A DNA stretch of 64,000 nt from Gonatopus flavifemur (lineage: Eukaryota > Arthropoda > Insecta > Hymenoptera > Dryinidae): the NCBI GenBank assembly GCA_018340375.1, contig JAFFJZ010000001.1, positions 69,494,001 through 69,558,000 of the forward strand. The letters are read 5' to 3'. The stretch's first letter is position 1. Every line of letters begins with the position of its first letter. The translations under genes and the position numbers were made by a program. Below the pieces are notes generated by a model that saw only the letters and a list, made by a program, of their open reading frames with translations, did no database searches and was not told where the DNA came from. Positions 12,541 through 22,888 of the stretch are shown one piece after another.

Positions 12541-12552
12541 GACACCGAAAAG

Positions 12553-12733
12553 CTGAAACTCACAGCCGATTGTTGTAACTTCTGATTAAACGTTGTTGAA
12601 GCTTTTTTTTATATCTGAAATGGATTAAGCAACTTTTCATTGAACGTTTGAAATTTTTGAATCCCTAATAAAAATTTTGTGTAAAAATGTATAGCAATCG
12701 GTTGATACCTTTACGGCTGCCAGTTTCAGCTTC
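12553..12733. repeat. AGCCGATTGTTGTAAC inverted repeat family, copy 1
   Basis: Opens AAGCTGAAACTCACAGCCG and closes CGGCTGCCAGTTTCAGCTT, a weak inverted repeat around GTTGTAACTTCTGATTAAACG. Related sequence recurs at 18700-20300, 28985-29375 and 33876-34080. Confidence 0.5.
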
Positions 12734-12747
12734 ATTTGTACACCCTA

Positions 12748-13003
12748 CACGACAAAAATCAGTGATCCAAATTTCCGTTGACTAGTATGTCACTTTTGGA
12801 CGGAGTACAATTTGGAGAAGAATCTCTTGACTCTTTTTCCATTATTTCGATGATGGAAATAAAAAGTGGATTCCATTGTACGAATAGTGAACACAGTTAA
12901 AGAATTATTAAAATCCAGTATACGGATTCTTGTCAAACTTGTGCTCCGTCCAAAATTGGCATACTATAGTCAACGAAAATTTGGACTACTTATTTTTTCC
13001 GTG
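12748..13003. mobile_element. CACGG-end MITE, TA duplication, copy 1
   Basis: The inverted ends share GATCCAAATTTTCGTTGACTA and TGACAxTTTTGGACGGAG; TA flanks both sides. A second copy is at 47296-47569. Confidence 0.7.
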
Positions 13004-13604
13004 TACATTTAGCTGATTATTTTGATTAAATACCATATAGGGTTAGTCAAGAAAAATTCTTTATTTTCATTTTCGGAACTGATGGGATTTGAGGGTTTCT
13101 GATAAATGCAGATTGAGAAATGATTTTCATATAAAAAGAATCCGGAATGAATCCGGATTTTGCATAGGAAATTTCCTAATTATCGAATTCTTGTTCAACG
13201 TAGGCGATTTTTTATTCCAGGGACACTTTATTTCTAAATTGGTCTGATTTGTTCCTATTGATTCTTATTCATAGTAAGGAAGGAATTTGAGGCGTCCGAT
13301 TACATCTCATATCATCATCATCAATTTGTTTTTCTGGAATTCATATCGGAATCGGAATTGGTTGAATAGCTTTTAATCAGACGCTTCAAGGAGGGGTATC
13401 AGGGATGATATTATTGAAGTTCAAACTATTTATTTAGACGAACTGATAATCGAACGATGGCAAATTTAAGAATATAAATGATATGGTATTTTCTAACGTT
13501 ACATGTTTCCTCCTCCATGTACCAACTACAAAACCTACGCTGTCAACTTACGAATTTTTGCTGTAGCAACTGATGAATAGCTATAACTGCGATTATTCTT
13601 GCTA

Positions 13605-14000
13605 CACGGAGAAAAATGGAACTCGAAAATATAATAAATTTTATAAAAATCTGAGACTTTTTCTTAGTTTTTAAGTAAACCAGAAACTATAAGGTTTAGA
13701 AAATGGATTTTTACTAAAAAATATCAAAGATTATGAATACAAAGTGGAAAGTAATAAACACGGTTAAAATTCAAAATGCTGAACAGCTAAATTTTACTAT
13801 GGACTTTATAAAATTCAACATTCAGCCTTCTGAATTTCAATCGTACCCTTTATTTTTTGTACAGCATTCATAATCTTTGGTATTTGTATGTAAAAATCCA
13901 TTTTCTCAACCTTATCGTTTCTAGTCTATTAAAAAACTAAGAAAAAGTCTAAGATTTTCATGAAAAATTATTATATCCTCGAGTTCCATTTTTCTCCGTG
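13605..14000. mobile_element. CACGGAGAAAAA MITE (396 bp), TA duplication
   Basis: Arms of about 90 bp begin CACGGAGAAAAATGGAACTC and are inverted at the right end, with TA on both sides. The end sequence matches the perfect palindrome at 56418. Confidence 0.7.
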
Positions 14001-14002
14001 TA

Positions 14003-14735
14003 TAGCAACAAAGAAAGTGAGTATTTACTACACCGAATTCATTTTTGTGCGTGTGACTACCTTTTATTTACTTCATTTTTACACGACAACCAATAAATAG
14101 CGCACGTTTTTAAATTTCAAATCATTTCTGACCAATTATTCGAGAATAAAGCAATAAAATCAAAATATCGCTCTTCACAGACCATCTTTATTGATTGATG
14201 TTCATCATTCCTGAATATCATGCATAAACAACACGATCTTCCCGAATCAAAAAATTTTGATACTTTTCGAAGCCTGATTAACTCCGTAATACGCAACACT
14301 CCAGAGTTTAATCAGGTCGAATAAGAAGTTTGGAAACAGATCAGGTTGAAAACAGGGTGAGATCAGGGTGGAGAATGAAATCAAACCCGATTCACTCCAT
14401 GATATGCAACGAATCAGAGCTAAATCAGGTTTCACTTTTCGACTCGGGTCCCCAGGAGCATAAATTCTGCGATAATATACCGTTTATAGAACACAACATA
14501 CGTTGCATTCTTAGTTCGAATTTAGCCCAACGATATATGTTAGTGATGGAATGAAGTTCTCTTGCTGAAGTTCACATCATTTATTCAATTACAAAATTAT
14601 TGATTTTGAAGGGATCGCTTCTTTTTCACAAAATCTGCATCGAATTTTGAATAAGGTTTCATAAGAACTAACAGACACTGAACAAACATTTAACATTTTT
14701 TTCTGTAGCAAAGAATCAATTTTATGAAAATCGCC
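14003..14735. other. Intergenic, nothing supported
   Basis: 14250-14430 has TTAATCAGGT/GATCAGG words resembling the gene-free GATCAGG elements; no gene. Confidence 0.3.
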
Positions 14736-14737
14736 CA

Positions 14738-14993
14738 CACCGAAAAAAATAATTAGTTACCCTTACTCGTAATTAGTTCCAGCAACTAGATACAGTTGTT
14801 GATATTTGAATAACTAAAACAGGCGTTGGCTCAACTAAATTCGAATTTAATTTCTCTGACTTTAGTTGCTGTTACTAATTTGAAGTTGCCTTTACTACAG
14901 CATTTATTACCGGCTTCTATTCTTTCATTACTTGGAACCAATTTTCACAACTAACTTCAGTTCAATAGGTCAAATAAATTATTTTCTTCGGTG
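14738..14993. mobile_element. CACCG-end MITE, CA duplication
   Basis: CACCGAAAAAAATAATTAGT ... AATTATTTTCTTCGGTG with CA on both sides. Interior of ACTAATT and CAACTAA words. Confidence 0.65.
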
Positions 14994-15012
14994 CATCACT
15001 GCGCATATATAT

Positions 15013-15649
15013 TAGGGTGGTCGTTAAAAATTGAATTCTTTCAGACGCCCAAAAAAATCCTTCCTTTTGACGAAAAACTACGGGAAAAATTTTGTTTTTT
15101 GATTTTCAACAAAAATAACACGTGCCGGCGGCCAATTTAAGTTCATTTTTCGATAAAATTATAATTTTTTGAAATATTTGTTACATTATTTAAATTTTGA
15201 TAAAAAATCATGAAAATATGCTTATAGGAAATCAAATTCTCTACAAAAGGGTTTCTTTTGTTTTTAGATAAAGTTCATATCCATCGAGATAATCTCATTG
15301 GTAAACTTATTAACTTTATTAAATCATCTATTTTAGCACTAAAAACTTTATTTTTCTTGAAATATGAACACTTCTATTAAAATATATATGTAATTCAAGA
15401 TATTTGAGTACCCTTTTGTAGAGAATTTGATTTCCTATAAGCATATTTTCATGATTTTTTATCAAAATTTAAATAATGTAACAAATATTCCAAAAAATTA
15501 TAATTTTATCGAAAAATGAACTTAAGTTGGCCGCCGGCACGTGTTATTTTTGTTAAAAATCAAAAAGCAAAATTTTTCCCGTAGTTTTTCGTCAAAAGGA
15601 AGGATTTTTTTGGGCGTCTGAAAGAATTTAATTTTTAACGACCACCCTA
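15013..15649. mobile_element. hAT-like fold-back element (637 bp)
   Basis: TAGGGTGGTCGTTAAAAATT and its inverse at the right end; the two arms (about 300 bp each) pair almost throughout, with ACACGTGCCGGCGGCCAA as the most GC-rich block. 8-bp direct repeat ATATATAT on both sides, though in simple sequence. Confidence 0.7.
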
Positions 15650-15657
15650 ATATATAT

Positions 15658-16195
15658 AAAAAATTAGTATGAAATTCCACAACTCCAAGCAATGTAATGA
15701 GACGGAGATTTTATACGTATTTATATATTTTTTTGCTCGTAAACTGAACCAGATTGAATGAAAGTGTGAAGTGAACACCGTGATATACAGAGTGAAAACC
15801 AGTAAAAGTCGTATTCTGTTATATAAACTTATAAAATACATCCAAATATCAGCTTTTTCCATCAACTTTTTTTTTATTCGTCTCAGTTTTCAACTCATGT
15901 CACAGATCGCAGAAAACAAAGTTGTTAGAAGAGAAGCAGGGCACTTAGTTGTTGCAATTCACGTTTAATTGTTTCAACTAAATTTTAACTGGCGTAAATG
16001 AAAGTCTAGTTCTCTTGAATATGAGTGAAGCAGTTTATTCAAAGGAAATGGAAAATTCACCTGTGGCCAATGAAATTTATTCGATAATATTGAATTTTTA
16101 TTAGAGTGACTATATTTTCTAACTGTCCAACATCCAACTGAATCCTTCTTCTTAATGTAGATATCAAAAACATTTTGGATATCCCATGAATATAT
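15658..16195. other. Intergenic, nothing supported
   Basis: AT-rich, no recognisable gene or complete element. Confidence 0.35.
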
Positions 16196-16267
16196 AACCC
16201 AAGTAGCACCAGAATATACTCTGAACGTTCTTCGAATATTCGAAATATGTGCTATGCATATTCACCG

Positions 16268-17902
16268 CAGGGTTGTCAGGTCCAATCCACAATAAATCGC
16301 CGATTTCTGAAGCGCAAGTCGTCCAAAGTCGCAGAAATGATTTTTAACGTGCAAGTCGCCTCAAGTCGCGGAAAATTATAAAAATTATATCATTCATCTT
16401 TGCAGCTCAATATATCATTTTGTTTTTGTCTAATAAATAAGCTAAGAAAGAGAAAGATTATGGTGCGCTCGAGTGCTCTCAAAGACCAATCCTACCAACT
16501 AAATTTAAAGTTTAATCAAGGTTTAAGTCGTGAATCCTGAATTCCGATTGGCTGATTTTGGATTTAGATCTGGTTTAAGTTTTGAACCCAGTCGCAGAAC
16601 TATGAACTTTTTGGATTGCGGTACCCACTTTCGAAAATTTTTTTTTTAAATATTTGATCAAATAACACATATTAATCAAGGACGTCGTTCTTTCTGCGCG
16701 TCTTGAATTGCTCTAACTTCACAGAGAAACATTGTTTAGCTTTGACGCTGAAATCTAGAACTTGTAAAAATCGCTCGACGCTCCACGCTAGATGCTCGTA
16801 TGAAATTACACCTTAACCCTTTCTGTATTGAGATTATTTAGTGTATTATCCCTGCTTCAAAATTCTTATTAAAACCTATATGAACCGATTCAATTCCGAT
16901 GCAAATCTACGATCCTATCTTATTCACGATGAAAAAGAACCAATCCCAGATAGAAAACCATGCCCTAAATATTTTGTAATATAATGTGCCGTAAACATAC
17001 TATCATAAACTTCGCTCAGATTGCAATGATGCATAAAATGTAAACATTATGTCTTCATTATGGTACCATCACCTCGTTTTGCTACCAATAACAATGCTTT
17101 ATGCGGAAACACCTTGGTACCATGATGCAAACATTTCTTGGCGTGCATGCCACCATTATGATGGCATTATTGAGACATTTTTCCATCTGGGAATAGGAAT
17201 AAATCAGATGCAGTGATGCCAGATTTGGCCGACCGACTCGGTTTACCCTCTCCATTACACCCATCTGTATAGAACTTTCACACACACGATGAAACCACCG
17301 ACAAAAGGAATTTGATTGTGTAGAGCGTGATGGAGGGGGTACACCGAGTCGGTCGGCCGAATCTGGCATCACTGATCAGATGTGCATTTTGAATCAGATT
17401 GGTTCGGAAATATCTGAATAAACATGCCCCTGGAATAAGAAATCGGGTAGTGTTGAATAAGAATTGGGTTGATAAGAAAATTCTGATGCAAAATTCGGAT
17501 AGATTCCGATCAAATTTTGTAAATCGGTTTTAATAAGATTTTTTGAGCAGGGATTGTTTGGAGCATCGATATATTAGAATGAAAGGAACAAGTGTGGAGG
17601 TTTTGCACAAGTGGGAAGTGGATTCGTAGATCGTGGCATCAATTAAACTTTTCTCCCATCAAATGGAATTTCTAGGGGATTTTTAGTGTATTTCAGTTGG
17701 ATAATCTTAGCGAACCAATCCGATGTTCGGATTCTGTTCCTTTTCTTAGAATTTTTGGTCCTTGGAAAAATCGCCTAAAAGTCGCCGTTCAGAATAGCGA
17801 ATATCGCCCAATTTTTGAACAATCGAAGATCTGAAAATTTGGTCGCAAATTGAGTTGTCAAATCGCCCAATTGGCGATACATCGCCCAATCTGACAACCC
17901 TG
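16268..17902. mobile_element. hAT-like element, 1635 bp, no transposase seen
   Basis: CAGGGTTGTCAG at both ends (inverted) and 8-bp flanking repeats ATTCACCG / ATTCATCG. Subterminal repeats of ATCGCC and AAGTCGC at both ends fit hAT organisation. No long ORF, so it is non-autonomous or decayed. A smaller hAT-like element is nested at 17211. Confidence 0.75.
17211..17374. mobile_element. hAT-like MITE (164 bp) with perfect 8-bp duplication
   Basis: CAGTGATGCCAGATT ends with inverted arms through GGCCGACCGACTCGGT. The direct repeat ATCAGATG is identical on both sides (17203-17210, 17375-17382). Confidence 0.85.
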
Positions 17903-18123
17903 ATTCATCGAACGTATGTAATCGAATATACGACGGTACGTCAATCGAACGTCGATTGAATGAATATCGTACATTTCGAATCCACTATGTACGTTCTAAG
18001 TATATTTATAACAGTATCATTCGAATATTCCATGAACGTTCATTATATATATTCTTCGTATCTTTCTCGTACATTCTACGAACTTTCCTATTTCTTATGT
18101 ACCTTGAACTTCTGTTGCTGCTT

Positions 18124-18232
18124 CCCAGACAGCACAACGTGCCACTGGAACGTTTATGGAAGGTTTATAGAACGTAGGAAAGGTTTTCTGAACGTTCAGA
18201 AAACGTCCCAGAGACACATTGTGCTGCTAGGG
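18124..18232. mobile_element. CCCAGACAGCAC-type element (109 bp), GAACGTTC subfamily, TT duplication
   Basis: CCCAGACAGCACAACGTGCC ... CACATTGTGCTGCTAGGG with TT on both sides, and an interior of GAACGTT(C) and AACGTTTA words. It lies in the right terminal repeat of the 16198 element. Confidence 0.75.
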
Positions 18233-18392
18233 TTGGGAATGGATGTCAAACGGATATTACAGCGGACATTTGAAGATCTATTGGGTATCTGATGGATGCC
18301 ACATCTAAATGTGTTGCATTCTCAATAAAAATGCCATCAGAAACGGACAGAATTCCTATTTGCATTGGATGAAATTTGATGTAGTTTACATA

Positions 18393-18625
18393 CACTGAAA
18401 ACAAAATTTATTCCAGTCAAATAAATATTTATTTGTCCTGTACCAAAGAAATATTTATTAGAATCAACAAAATATTCTTTGGAGCCAAAATAATTTATTT
18501 GAATTAAATAGATGGTTTTAATCGTTTATTTGATTTCAAAGAATATTTTGTTAATTCTAATAAATATTTCTTTGGTACAGGACAAATAAATATTTATTTG
18601 ACTGGAATACATTTTTTTTTCAGTG
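18393..18625. mobile_element. CACTGAAAA fold-back MITE, copy 1
   Basis: The arms (about 105 bp) contain ATTCCAGTCAAATAAATATT and TACCAAAGAAATATT; TA on both sides. Nearly identical to 21421-21652. Confidence 0.8.
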
Positions 18626-18885
18626 TAGAAAAGATATCGATCAAGGGCAAAACAATTGTTGAGGAGTTCTCTCCGTTTCTGATGGAACTTTCATTAACAA
18701 TTGAACTGAGTTCGAATTTTAATGAAGTTGAAATTGGTGGCCGTAAAATTAGCAGCCGATTGTCATAACCCAGAAAACAAAGTGGTTCAATGATTGTACA
18801 ATCATGGACACTTTGAAGTCGTTCACGATTTTACAATTAACCAAACTATATGATAAGTTAACACATTATTGACCAATGATGCATG

Positions 18886-19989
18886 CACTGTAAAAAAATT
18901 TCACCGGAAAATTCCAGTACATGTACTGGAAGTCATTAACCTGTACATGTACCGGAAAATTTCAGCACATTTGTACTGCAAAAATTCAGTGCAAACGTTA
19001 TGGAATTTCCGCATCAAAACTGGAAATTTTCTGAGCCTCGGTACTGGAATTTTTCAGTACACGAGCTGGACTTTTCCAGGACATGTACTGGAAAATTAAT
19101 GCTGAAAATATCCATGAAAATTGAAAAAAAAATTGCTCACGCAAAGTGATTTTGCAGGGTCCTTGTGTTCCAAGATGATTGAGAAACTTTTGATCGTTCA
19201 TTTGGATGGACAGAAACTCATGTCTACCTAACAGGATTTGAACCCACACTTTTCTACCTGCCTACCAACTGAAACCTAAGACCTAACCGATGAGCTATAG
19301 CGCGACATGTTGGAAGGCCAGCTTGGGTTACTACATATGCTTCATATCTAGAACACAAGAGGATAAGTCTTGGAAAAACCTCATATATCAATTTCATTGG
19401 CTACAATTACAATTATTATTCAAAATCTCAATCAGGAAATTTTTAATATAAAGACTTGAAATTTTTCCTGCCAGAAATGACGAAGTCCAATAGAAGTGGA
19501 AAATTTCAGTGCAACAGTGATTGAATTCCGTTGCATAGCAACTGGAAAATTCCATCACACGACCTGAAAATTGCAGTTCAAAACCTGTATAATTCAATTG
19601 CATAGTAACTGGAAAATTCCATCACAAAACCTGAGAATTGCAGTTAAAAACCTGTATAATTCCAGTATACCAACGATTAGGTTTTTTTTTCTAAATTCCA
19701 AATTTTTTCTCAAGTCCTTTTTGAGGGAATATTTTTTTTTGGTGCACAAGAACTATAAAATTGTAGTACGAGCCGGTAAAATTTTCGCGAAATCATGGCA
19801 AAATTTCAGTACATCATCTCAAACTTGAAAATTCCAGTACAATGACTGAATTTTCAGTTATGCTTGGTAAATTTTCAGTAACGTAACAACAAAATCTCTG
19901 TACATGTACTGGAATATCCATATTCCAGTACTAGCACTGGAAATTTCCAGTCCAGTTGCACAGTAAATTTCCAGTTTTTTTTTACAGTG
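18886..19989. mobile_element. CACTGTAAAAA element with GTACATGTAC words (1.1 kb), TG duplication
   Basis: CACTGTAAAAAAATTTC ... TTTTTTTTTACAGTG with TG on both sides. The interior has dozens of copies of CAGTACATGTACTGGAAA and AATTCCAGT-like words. A tRNA-like sequence is embedded near 19221-19307. Confidence 0.65.
19221..19307 (-). repeat. tRNA-like Pol III sequence (SINE head or tRNA relic)
   Basis: On the minus strand TATAGCTCATCGGTTAGG (A-box-like, 19299-19282) is followed about 37 bases later by GGGTTCAAATCC (B box, 19245-19234). The acceptor and T stems pair poorly, so a working tRNA is unlikely; a tRNA-derived SINE or pseudogene is more likely. Confidence 0.4.
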
Positions 19990-20478
19990 TGCATTCAAGA
20001 CTACTGCTACTATTGTGTATCAATGATTATACAATAATTGATAGTATTCACGCATTAGCCATTTTGATAGTACAACTATTGGTCAGTTATTCATGCACCA
20101 TTATGTCCATCAGATTGAGCGATCGTGGACTCGTTCGTTTTGTTTTCTGGGAACTTTTGATACAAAACTTTTATTCAAGATTTAAGCATCTGAAAGCGTC
20201 TGCTTCGTGGAATGCTATTTAATTGATTTCTGATATTAATGAAGCTTCAGCAACGTTTAATCAAAAGTTACAACAATCGGCTGCTAGTTTCAACTTCATC
20301 GAATTTTAATGCAAATCAAAGATTCGCCACATTCATTGATCTGCAAATCTGGTCTGAAATGGAATTGAAATTACCTCCAATAGTTACGAGAAACAATGAT
20401 ATGTTTAGGACTGCATTTTTTAGTTACAATTTTGCCCCCACTCTACCGCTAACACTCTTTCCTTCGATATGTGCTTGA

Positions 20479-21200
20479 GATATTGTAGCAGGAGCTGTTT
20501 CAGTGTGATATAATTATTCTCAATCACTTTGCCCTCCCATTTTATTCAACCGATTTCAAGTTCAGAAAAAATAATTAGTTGTGGTTGAAATGCATATTTG
20601 CATGAGAATAGAGGGGGTGAAAGTAGAGAGTAACAAGTTGCGCCTGTTTTGGCCCTTCAAGTGATGAAATCGGGAATTTCAACCAGGGACAAAGTAGGAG
20701 AACATATCACTGCCAAGCGCCCACTAAAGAAAGGAGAGGTAAAATTCCAACTTGGGATTTCCAGATACAAACAGATAACCCTATTAAAAATTCCATCAAC
20801 AACGGACAGAACACAACCTCTATGCGCATCTAACGGAATTTTAGCCGTTTCTTTTCATATCTGATTCCATCAAAGGCACATAGTAGTTGTCTGTTTCTGA
20901 TGGAATTATTATTCAAAGGGTAAAACTGCGATAAAGACCGGAAAATAACCCAAATTTGATAATATTTTGAGAGATGAGTAGAAACTTTGATTATAAGGAT
21001 AGTGGCATGCCAAGAATATATCACAAGAATGTTCTGTGGTATTGCAATTTGTGGAAAGGTAGATATCTCTACCACTTTTGAACCTGGAAGAAAAAAAAAA
21101 CAAAACATCTCTATGTGTGAGCTCCGATAGAAACCGGTGGGAGTAAATTTATTTGAATCAATAAGTTTCCATTGTTTTTTCCGCGTCATGTTGCAACTGT
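20479..21200. other. Intergenic, nothing supported
   Basis: The 163-codon minus ORF at 20830-21321 ends inside a MITE and has no family features; judged chance. Confidence 0.35.
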
Positions 21201-21203
21201 TAC

Positions 21204-21294
21204 CCCTGGTAAAAACGCGGATAGATTCGAATAAAGATTTACCGATGGATACAAAAATAGAATCTATCCGCATTTTTACCAGGGACAGCAGCAC
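21204..21294. mobile_element. CCC...GGG mini-element (91 bp), AC duplication
   Basis: CCCTGGTAAAAACGCGGATA and its near-perfect inverse; AC at 21202-21203 and 21295-21296. The end CCCTGGTAA is shared with the 4062 element. Confidence 0.7.
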
Positions 21295-21420
21295 TTTTAT
21301 TGGATTCTGTATGAAAGTCAATAATCAATATTGGTCAATATTGGTTTTTATCATTAGAAACAGATGAGCCATTTTAAGACTCCTTAAGGTCCTCGGCATC
21401 CCTGGTTGAAAAGATCCATA

Positions 21421-21652
21421 CACTGAAGAAAAATTTATTCCAGTCAAATGAATATTTATTTGTCCTGTACCAAAGAAATATTCATTAGAATTGACAAAAT
21501 ATTCTTTGGAACCAAAATAATTTATTTGAATTAAATAGATGGTTTTAATCGTTTATTTGATTTCAAAGAATATTTTGTTAATTCTAATAAATATTTCTTT
21601 GGTACAGGATAAATAAATATTTATTTGACTGGAATAAATTCTTTTTTCAGTG
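21421..21652. mobile_element. CACTGAAAA fold-back MITE, copy 2
   Basis: Same arms and centre (AATAGATGGTTTTAATCG) as 18393-18625 with few differences, TA on both sides. Two copies 3 kb apart suggest recent activity. Confidence 0.8.
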
Positions 21653-21764
21653 TAGAATTGCTACTGTGACGAATAGGCGCTACTTTTGACTGCATTTTTA
21701 AGCTGATATTCGGGATCACTTTAAGTTTCACTTTTTACTGTGTATTGAGAAGAATCATTGGTGA

Positions 21765-22000
21765 CCCTGGTTTAAAAAAACCATTGATTCTCGCCAAATC
21801 TCACTAAATTACAGTTGAACTTGGACAATGTTCTGGCCGAATCTCATCCAGCAAATGTCAATGAGATTTGGTCAGAAAGAACAGTCGATTCTCGCCAAAT
21901 CTCACTGAATCTGGCCAAATCTCATTGATTCTCGGACAATGTTCTGGCCAAATCTCATTTAATTTCATTTGTCAGAAGTAATGGATTCTTTTAACCAGGG
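21765..22000. mobile_element. CCC...GGG element (236 bp), GA duplication
   Basis: CCCTGGTTTAAAAAAACC ... TTCTTTTAACCAGGG with GA on both sides. Interior repeats TCTCGCCAAATCTCA and GGACAATGTTCTGGCC. Confidence 0.7.
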
Positions 22001-22120
22001 GAGCGAAAAATGAAATACTCGACTGTTAAAGACTCAAAATCTTCACTGAAAAAAGTAACAGTTATCAAATTTATTCTTAAATATGATCAATCAAATATTC
22101 AATGACCTTTATAAAATAAC

Positions 22121-22406
22121 GCAGATCAAGCACACGGATGAGTTCCCGCAAAGAGTGCCCGTTATGGTAAGTAATATGTATTTATTATGAATATTTTGCA
22201 TTCAAAATAAACTCTTAATGAACAACTCAATGTTCTGAAAGAACTCATATCGAGATTTCATAATGAATTGTCTGGGAATTCAATACGTTTTCATTTTGAA
22301 TTCATTGAATTCTTATTGAATTCATTATTGGTCGCATAACGGGAATTGTTCAAGAAATCTTTGAGAAGGCTTTATAAATTCAAATTAATCTTTTGTGCTG
22401 GCTGGG
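22121..22406. mobile_element. CCCAGACAGCAC-type element, GAATTC subfamily, worn left end
   Basis: Right end TCTTTTGTGCTGGCTGGG; internal CCCGCAAAGAGTGCCCGTTA and ATAACGGGAATTGTTC match the subfamily order. Confidence 0.6.
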
Positions 22407-22496
22407 AATTAATGACAATTATCAAATATATTATATATGTTCATAATTATTAAATATTTTATGAATATTATTGATACTTCATCAATGTTATCGAAT

Positions 22497-22886
22497 CCCA
22501 CATCCCATACAGCAAAAGAGTCCCCACGCAGAGCTCCCGTTATGACAGTAAACATGAATTCATTATGAATACTTTGAATTCAAATTGAATTCTTGATGAA
22601 CAACTTACTGTTCAAAAAGAATTCATGTTGTGAGTTCATGAAGAATTCTCCAGGCATTCAACATGTATTTGTTTCGAATTCATTGAATTCATATTGAATT
22701 CATTTTCACTGACATAACGGGGACTGTTCCAAGAACTCATTAAGGAGTCTTCAAGAATTCAAACGGGTCATTTTTGCTGTCTGGGATAGCACTGAAAGTT
22801 CTCTAAACGTTGTCAGAACCTTTAGAGAACTGTAAACGTTTTAGAAACGTTCTCAGAATGTTCTCAAAACTTTCATGCTATGTGGG
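22497..22886. mobile_element. CCC...GGG element (GAACGTTC group) split by nested insertion, AT duplication
   Basis: Left end CCCACAT (22497-22503) and AGCACTGAAAGTTC (from 22788) are separated by the 22504 element. Joined, they mirror the right end ACTTTCATGCTATGTGGG. AT flanks the whole unit (22495-22496, 22887-22888). Interior of AACGTT and TTCTCAGAA words. Confidence 0.7.
22504..22785. mobile_element. CCCAGACAGCAC-type element, GAATTC subfamily, AT duplication
   Basis: CCCATACAGCAAAAGAGTCC ... CATTTTTGCTGTCTGGG; AT at 22502-22503 and 22786-22787. Inserted within the left terminal repeat of the 22497 element. Confidence 0.8.
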
Positions 22887-22888
22887 AT

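Larger units (their letters stand above)
16198..18237. mobile_element. CCC...GGG element (GAATATTC group) carrying two nested insertions
   Basis: Left end CCCAAGTAGCACCAGAA at 16198. The right end is CTTCTGTTGCTGCTT at 18109-18123 plus GGG at 18235-18237, interrupted by the 109-bp element at 18124. Once rejoined it mirrors the left end. AA flanks both sides (16196-16197, 18238-18239). The interior has GAATATTC, TCGAATAT and GAACGT words and is split by the 1635-bp hAT-like element. Confidence 0.65.
18700..20300. repeat. Outer inverted AATCGGCTGC repeat enclosing the 18886 element
   Basis: GATGAAGTTGAAA- and TAGCAGCCGATTGT-type sequence at 18718-18770 is inverted at 20232-20310 (ACAATCGGCTGCTAGTTTC). 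Further in, CCCAGAAAACAAA (18770) mirrors TTTGTTTTCTGGG (20137). It is a large, worn inverted-repeat unit hosting another element. Confidence 0.5.

Noticed and set aside
19221..19307. Functional tRNA gene
   Set aside because: A and B boxes are present but acceptor and T stems pair poorly and no sound anticodon arm is visible.
20830..21321. 163-codon minus-strand ORF
   Set aside because: It runs through the 21204 mini-element, has no recognisable domain, and its composition fits chance in AT-rich DNA.
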